A model generated the notes under the pieces. It did no database searches. It was not told the DNA's origin and saw nothing but the letters and a program-made list of their open reading frames with translations. Positions 10,192 through 13,252 of a DNA stretch of 13,252 bases are shown piece by piece. Origin of the DNA: an uncultured Amaricoccus sp. GTDB lineage: Bacteria > Pseudomonadota > Alphaproteobacteria > Rhodobacterales > Rhodobacteraceae. Every line of letters starts with the position of its first letter. Position 1 is the first letter of the stretch. Position numbers and translations under genes: made by a program. The stretch lies in NCBI RefSeq assembly GCF_937858865.1, contig NZ_CALLYO010000589.1, positions 1 through 13,252 on the forward strand, written 5' to 3'.

Positions 10192-10208
10192 TGCCTGAGC
10201 CGCAGGCA
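10192..10208 (-). promoter_or_regulatory. Small inverted repeat in the tkt leader
   Basis: TGCCTG (10192-10197) and CAGGCA (10203-10208) form a 6-bp stem with a 5-base loop. It lies between the candidate tkt promoter and the tkt ribosome-binding site, about a dozen bases before the latter. It could be a leader hairpin or a regulator site; nothing in the sequence decides which. Confidence 0.3.
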
Positions 10209-10222
10209 CCGGGGGTGGCGAA

Positions 10223-10250
10223 CTGTTACCAGCCAGCGCAGGGTGGTCAA
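10223..10250 (-). promoter_or_regulatory. Candidate promoter for tkt
   Basis: On the minus strand, TTGACC (plus 10245-10250), a five-of-six match to the -35 consensus, lies 16 bp before a weak -10, TAACAG (plus 10223-10228). The leader to the tkt GTG would be about 50-55 bases. It lies in the divergent tkt/zauP intergenic region, about 40 bp from the opposing candidate promoter. Confidence 0.4.
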
Positions 10251-10291
10251 GCGGATCCGGGGACTCCCGTCGAAGGCGCCCTCGCTGGCAA

Positions 10292-10320
10292 TTGCATTGT
10301 GCCGAGCGGCTGCCTAAAAC
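10292..10320 (+). promoter_or_regulatory. Candidate promoter for the zauP-zapA operon
   Basis: TTGCAT (10292-10297), a 17-bp spacer, and TAAAAC (10315-10320). Each box is a partial consensus match, but spacing and position (27 bp before the first ATG) are right, and it falls in the least GC-rich part of this intergenic region. Confidence 0.4.
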
Positions 10321-10347
10321 GGGCAACCACGACCTGAAAGCGCAGAG

Positions 10348-10602
10348 ATGAGTCAGATCACAGACCTCGAAGCCAAGCTCGCGGAGGCCTTCGACCGGCT
10401 CCGGAACGCTCTCGCCGCCAAGGCCGCGGCCGCGCGGCCGCAACCGGGCGAACAGGCGCTCAGGGAGCGCATCGCCGCGCTCGAGGGCGAGAAGGCCGAG
10501 CTCGCCGACGAGCTCGAGCGGCTGCGCGTCAAGCGCGACAAGGACGTCGCCGCGCTCGACGACCTGATCGCCCAGCTCAAGCCGCTCATCGAGGAGGTCT
10601 GA
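10348..10602 (+). CDS. Small coiled-coil protein encoded upstream of zapA (ZauP-like)
   Basis: An 84-residue, highly charged Leu/Ala/Glu-rich protein with no membrane segment or signal peptide. It is predicted as two helices: residues 3-28 (ITDLEAKLAEAFDRLRNAL) and a longer coiled coil at about 37-80 (ALRERIAALEGEKAELADEL), broken by a Pro/Gly turn (RPQPGE, 31-36). In Caulobacter crescentus the gene just upstream of zapA encodes ZauP, a coiled-coil partner that works with ZapA to focus the Z-ring. Position, size and coiled-coil character match that role, but such proteins diverge too much in sequence to assign by eye. The ribosome-binding site is weak (GAAAGCGCAGAG). The stop lies 2 bp before the zapA ATG, so the pair is clearly co-transcribed and probably translationally coupled. 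Confidence 0.65.
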   Translation: MSQITDLEAKLAEAFDRLRNALAAKAAAARPQPGEQALRERIAALEGEKAELADELERLRVKRDKDVAALDDLIAQLKPLIEEV

Positions 10603-10604
10603 CC

Positions 10605-11039
10605 ATGCCCGAGCTCATCCTCGAGATCGGCGGCCGCGTCTACGAGGTCGCCTGCGAGACCGGCCAGGAGGCCTCGCTCGAGCGCGCCGGCGCCCTGCTC
10701 GACGCCGAGGCCGCCCGCATCGGCGAGGTGGGCCTGCAGACCGAGAAGCGCATGCTGCTCCTCGCCGGCCTCATGCTCGCCGACAGCATGACCGAGCTGC
10801 AGAACCAGCTCCGCGCCGCCGAGGAGCGCATCCGCCACGCCGAGGAACGCGCCCGCATCGCCGAGGCGAAGTCCGCCATGCTCGCCGCCAACGCCCTCAA
10901 GCTCGAGACCGAGGCCTCGCACAAGACCTCCCCCGCCGAGGTCGCCGCGCTGCGCGAGGAGAACGACGCCGCGGCCTATCTCCTCTCCCGCATCGTCGAG
11001 GAGATGAACGCCCTCGCCGAGACCGCCGAGCGCGGCTGA
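10605..11039 (+). CDS. zapA: Cell division protein ZapA
   Basis: A cytoplasmic FtsZ-binding protein that bundles and aligns Z-ring protofilaments. It has 144 residues. The N-terminal ZapA head is at about 1-50 (ILEIGGRVYEVACETGQEA, then LLDAEAARIG), followed by the dimer/tetramer coiled coil. The helix is longer than in E. coli ZapA (109 residues): about 60-105 is strongly charged and heptad-like (ELQNQLRAAEERIRHAEERA), with a further helix at 110-140. Alphaproteobacterial ZapA proteins often carry such a tail. The ATG at 10605 has GAGGAGG (10591-10597) at ideal spacing, inside the end of the upstream gene. The TGA lies within a hairpin shared with the convergent ABC transporter gene. Confidence 0.9.
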   Translation: MPELILEIGGRVYEVACETGQEASLERAGALLDAEAARIGEVGLQTEKRMLLLAGLMLADSMTELQNQLRAAEERIRHAEERARIAEAKSAMLAANALKLETEASHKTSPAEVAALREENDAAAYLLSRIVEEMNALAETAERG

Positions 11040-11069
11040 GCCGAGCGGCCCGAACCCCCCGGCTCAGCC
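11034..11069. terminator. Hairpin spanning both convergent stop codons (candidate bidirectional terminator)
   Basis: A perfect 10-bp inverted repeat (GGCTGAGCCG at 11034-11043, CGGCTCAGCC at 11060-11069) with a 16-base loop. The zapA TGA (11037-11039) is in the left arm and the TGA of the opposite gene (11064-11066) in the right arm. No T-tract follows on either strand, so it would work with Rho or mainly as an RNA 3'-end stabiliser. Confidence 0.5.
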
Positions 11070-12830
11070 ACCGGCCACCTTCCGCTCGGCCGCCTCCGCG
11101 GGCGGCTCCGCCTTCTCCAGCGGCGTCGCCACGAGCTTCACCACCTTGCCGTAGAAGCCGGCCGGCTCCCGGCGCTGCGAGATGTTGACCACCGCCGTCC
11201 CGGCGAGCTCGTCGCGCAGGATCGCGAGCAGCATCTCGCGGTTGGCCTCCTCCACCGGATCGAGCCCCTCGTCGCAGATCAGCCACTTCGGCCGGGCGAG
11301 GAGCAGCTGCGCATAGGAGAGCCGCTCCTGCTCGCCCAGCCCGAGGTCGCGGTCCCAGCGCGCCACATGGTCGAGCGCCCCCGTGAGGCTGTCGAGGCCG
11401 ACCCGCCGCAGCGCGGCGACGAGTGCCGGGTCACCGTCGGTGGCGCCCTCCGCCGTCAGCACCCCGCGCAGCGAATCCGCGGGCAGGAACGGACGCTGCG
11501 TCAGATAGGCGACATCGGCGTCCGGCGGCACGCTGATCCGCCCCGACCCGGCGCTCCAGAGCCCGGCGATGGCGAGGAAGAAGCTCGTCCGCCCCGAGCC
11601 GGGATTGCCGAGGATCAGCGCCCGCTCGCCCGGCGCCACCTCGAGATCGCGCGGCACGAGGCTGGTGCAGCCGTGCCGCGTCTCGACCCGCACCGCCTCC
11701 AGCCGGAAGCGGCCCGCCGGATCCTCGCGCCGCTCGATGAGGCCCGCCTGCGCCTCCACCTCGTCGAGCTGGAGCAGCGCCTGGCGGAAGTTCATCACCC
11801 GGAGCAGCGCCGCCCGCCAGTCGGCGAGCGAGGCGGTATTGTCGACGAACCAGCGCAGCGACTGCTGCACCTGGTTGAAGGCGCCGACCACCATCATCAG
11901 CTCGCCGAACGAGAGCCGCCCGGCGAAATAGCCCGGCGCCGCCACGATGATCGGAAAGACCAGCGCCACCCAGCCGTAGCCCGCCGTCACCCAGGTCAGC
12001 CGCGCCCGGGCGGAGGCGATCTGCCGCAGCAGGCCGACCAGCGTGGCGAGGCTCGCCTCCAGCCCGCGCACGATGTCGCCCTCGCTGTTGCTGAGCGCGA
12101 TCCCCTCGGCGCGTTCGGACCCCTGCACCAGCGCGAAGCGGAACTCCGCCTCGCGCGCGTAGCGGTCGGTGTTGAGCCGGACCAGCGGCCGCCCGACCCG
12201 CCAGGAGACCAGCGAGCCGGTCCCGGCATAGAGCAGCGCCGCCCAGACCATGTAGCCCGGGATCACCAGGTCGCGCCCGGCGACCGGCAGCACCACGCCC
12301 TCGGACAGCAGCCAGAGCACGCCGATGAAGCTCGCGAGCAGCACCGAGGCCTGCACCAGCCCGACCCCGAGATCGGTGGTGAGCTCGGTCAGCGTCTGCG
12401 TGTCGGCCTGGATGCGCTGGTCGGGGTTCACCCCGATCTCGCCCGCCCGCCCGATCCGCGCCGCCCGCTTGCGCGTCATCCAGTTGCCGATCAGGTCCGT
12501 CGTGGCCAGCTCGCGCAGCCGCACCCGGATCAGCTGGTTGAAGCCGGTCTGCGCCACGTTGAGCACCAGCAGCACCCCGGCGATCATGAAGAAGACCCCG
12601 AGCTGGCGCAGGAACTCGTCGAGGTCCCGCCGCTCGATCGCGTCGTAGAAGGGCCGGTTCCAGGCGTTGAGCTGCACCTGCATCACCGCGGTGGCGATGA
12701 TGACGAGCAGCAGCGCGCCGGCCAGCAGATAGAGCCGCGCCCGGCCCGGCGTCCGGTTCACCGCCTTGATTAGCACGCGCAGCTGGTGCCGCACGCTCTC
12801 GTCGTAGGGAGCGATCGGGGCCGTCGGCAT
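11064..12830 (-). CDS. SbmA/BacA-YddA-type ABC transporter, fused permease and ATPase with degenerate motifs
   Basis: A 588-residue membrane protein with permease and ATPase in one chain, in the family of E. coli YddA and related to SbmA/BacA peptide importers; the substrate is unknown. The membrane domain has helices near 32-52, 77-97, 160-181, 192-212 and 288-309. The family motif NAWNRPFYDAIERRD (55-69) and a charged RVRLRELATTDLIGNWM segment (102-118) are present. The nucleotide-binding domain is at about 385-575. The Walker A motif reads GNPGSGRTS (408-416), with Arg414 where Lys is normal. The Q-loop is YLTQRPFLP (Q445). The signature reads LGLGEQERLSY. Walker B is WLICDEG with D520-E521 kept. 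The H-loop His is replaced by Gln552 (NISQRR). The ATG at 12830 follows GGGAGA; a GTG at 12872 is a less likely start. It is convergent with zapA and stands alone. Confidence 0.88.
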   Translation of the reverse strand: MPTAPIAPYDESVRHQLRVLIKAVNRTPGRARLYLLAGALLLVIIATAVMQVQLNAWNRPFYDAIERRDLDEFLRQLGVFFMIAGVLLVLNVAQTGFNQLIRVRLRELATTDLIGNWMTRKRAARIGRAGEIGVNPDQRIQADTQTLTELTTDLGVGLVQASVLLASFIGVLWLLSEGVVLPVAGRDLVIPGYMVWAALLYAGTGSLVSWRVGRPLVRLNTDRYAREAEFRFALVQGSERAEGIALSNSEGDIVRGLEASLATLVGLLRQIASARARLTWVTAGYGWVALVFPIIVAAPGYFAGRLSFGELMMVVGAFNQVQQSLRWFVDNTASLADWRAALLRVMNFRQALLQLDEVEAQAGLIERREDPAGRFRLEAVRVETRHGCTSLVPRDLEVAPGERALILGNPGSGRTSFFLAIAGLWSAGSGRISVPPDADVAYLTQRPFLPADSLRGVLTAEGATDGDPALVAALRRVGLDSLTGALDHVARWDRDLGLGEQERLSYAQLLLARPKWLICDEGLDPVEEANREMLLAILRDELAGTAVVNISQRREPAGFYGKVVKLVATPLEKAEPPAEAAERKVAGG

Positions 12831-12930
12831 GGGTCCATCTCCCGTCGGATGCGCCTCGACGCAATCTGGCACGCCGCGCCCGCGGATCCAGACCCCCGTT
12901 TCGCGCCGGCGTCAGCACGCCGCCGCCGCT

Positions 12931-12988
12931 CCGCGGATGCCGAAGGGGGTCACGCCGCCTTTCCGGGCGGCATGACCCCGCGGATGCC
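12931..12988. repeat. Hairpin flanked by 11-bp direct repeats (terminator-like for the minus strand)
   Basis: CCGCGGATGCC occurs at 12931-12941 and again at 12978-12988. Between them GGGGTCACGCCGCC (12946-12959) pairs with GGCGGCATGACCCC (12966-12979) across a 6-base loop. The 14-bp stem has one mismatch on the plus strand that becomes a G-U pair in minus-strand RNA, so the hairpin is better formed there. It lies 27 bp past the stop of the alkyl sulfatase remnant and could be its old terminator, but only CTTC follows, not a real T-tract. Confidence 0.5.
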
Positions 12989-13175
12989 CCGATGGCCGGC
13001 CCGCGGTTACGGCGTCACGATGTTGAACCAGAACGGGAAGGTGTCGAGGTAGGAAACAACCTCGGTCAGCTTCGCCTGGTCGCCGGTCAGCTGCACGTCG
13101 CCGCCGCTGACGGCCTCGTCGAGTGTCGTCTCCCGCAGGATGATGCCGACCGGAAATGCGTCCCGATGGCCGGCC
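12988..13175. repeat. Pair of 14-bp direct repeats bracketing the alkyl sulfatase remnant
   Basis: CCCGATGGCCGGCC occurs at 12988-13001 and 13162-13175, in the same orientation. The left copy ends 5 bp after the remnant's stop codon. The right copy ends about where recognisable alkyl sulfatase sequence begins. The repeats may mark a deletion or insertion event, or may be chance in GC-rich DNA; the placement is what makes them notable. Confidence 0.45.
13007..13174 (-). pseudogene. C-terminal remnant of an alkyl sulfatase
   Basis: About 50 residues, reading RDAFPV, then GIILRETTLDEAVSGGDVQL, then TGDQAKL, VVSYLDTFPFWFNIVTP and a TAA. This matches the extreme C-terminus (SCP2-like domain) of alkyl/aryl sulfatases of the SdsA1/BDS1 type, which hydrolyse alkyl sulfate esters with a metallo-beta-lactamase-fold domain and are normally above 600 residues. 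Upstream in frame the match is lost (CHRCAALAGH) and a TGA closes the frame at 13238-13240. An intact gene therefore cannot extend leftward in frame from the window edge. The only possible starts (TTG codons at 13213 and 13207) lack a convincing ribosome-binding site. The catalytic domain is absent, so this should be non-functional. A frameshifted gene continuing past the edge is the alternative, but I see no sulfatase-like sequence in the other frames of the last 70 bp. Confidence 0.65.
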
Positions 13176-13190
13176 AAGGCCGCGCATCGG

Positions 13191-13212
13191 TGACAGCGTC
13201 TATACAATGTCA
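13191..13212. promoter_or_regulatory. Operator-like dyad with overlapping -10 boxes in an AT-rich edge segment
   Basis: TGACA (13191-13195) and TGTCA (13208-13212) are the outer arms of a 22-bp imperfect palindrome with 16 of 22 positions symmetric. It contains TACAAT on the plus strand (13203-13208) and TATAGA on the minus strand (plus 13199-13204), both -10-like. The segment from about 13185 to 13252 is much richer in A and T than the rest of the window. The pattern resembles a repressor site (TetR-type sites often have such arms) over a promoter reading off the right edge; no gene is visible to confirm it. Confidence 0.35.
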
Positions 13213-13252
13213 ATACGGCAAATTCGCCCCAGTAAAATCAACGACTTGCCGG

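Noticed and set aside
11367..12773. A 468-codon plus-strand open frame antisense to the ABC transporter
   Set aside because: It is His/Arg/Pro-rich, without a domain or ribosome-binding site, opposite a gene with clear membrane and ATPase domains.
12831..12930. A promoter for the ABC transporter gene
   Set aside because: Only poor partial matches to -35 and -10 boxes are present in this GC-rich stretch, so none is listed.

Overview
The window looks like chromosomal DNA of an alphaproteobacterium, most likely Rhodobacterales (Rhodobacteraceae/Paracoccaceae-like). It is very GC-rich. The pyruvate dehydrogenase (PDH) E1-beta carries its own lipoyl domain, and ftsB lies directly upstream of pdhA. 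A zauP-zapA pair diverges from tkt, and a DUF2793 gene sits next to cysE. Family names come from reading motifs in the translated sequence; no database search was possible.

Left part (1-1680, + strand): a DUF2793 protein of the kind seen in alphaproteobacterial phage and gene-transfer-agent contexts, then cysE (serine O-acetyltransferase), closed by a strong intrinsic terminator. Central block (1681-10163, all - strand): in transcription order tkt, pgk, fbaB (class I aldolase), ftsB/divIC, pdhA, pdhB (with lipoyl domain) and pdhC. tkt-pgk-fbaB are closely spaced, with gaps of 29 and 26 bp. ftsB follows after about 150 bp. pdhA-pdhB-pdhC form a second tight unit behind a promoter with a perfect TATAAT. 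Together these genes interconvert pentose and hexose phosphates (transketolase), split fructose-1,6-bisphosphate (aldolase), make ATP at phosphoglycerate kinase, and turn pyruvate into acetyl-CoA. No GAPDH, enolase or E3 (lpd) gene lies in the window, so those steps must be encoded elsewhere.

Right part: a divergent intergenic region (10164-10347) separates tkt from a two-gene Z-ring operon, a small coiled-coil protein (ZauP-like) followed by zapA. Convergent to zapA is a one-polypeptide ABC transporter of the SbmA/BacA-YddA type whose ATPase motifs are degenerate. The last 250 bp hold a terminator-like hairpin between 11-bp direct repeats, a C-terminal remnant of an alkyl sulfatase framed by 14-bp direct repeats, and an abrupt AT-richer segment with an operator-like dyad that runs off the edge. 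This end looks like a breakpoint or the edge of an accessory segment.

Most of the window is ordinary, well-conserved housekeeping DNA, and I did not find a clearly new multi-gene system. The points most worth a second look are the ABC transporter with changed Walker A and H-loop residues, the truncated alkyl sulfatase and its repeats at the right edge, and the interleaving of division genes (ftsB, zapA, zauP) with central carbon genes.
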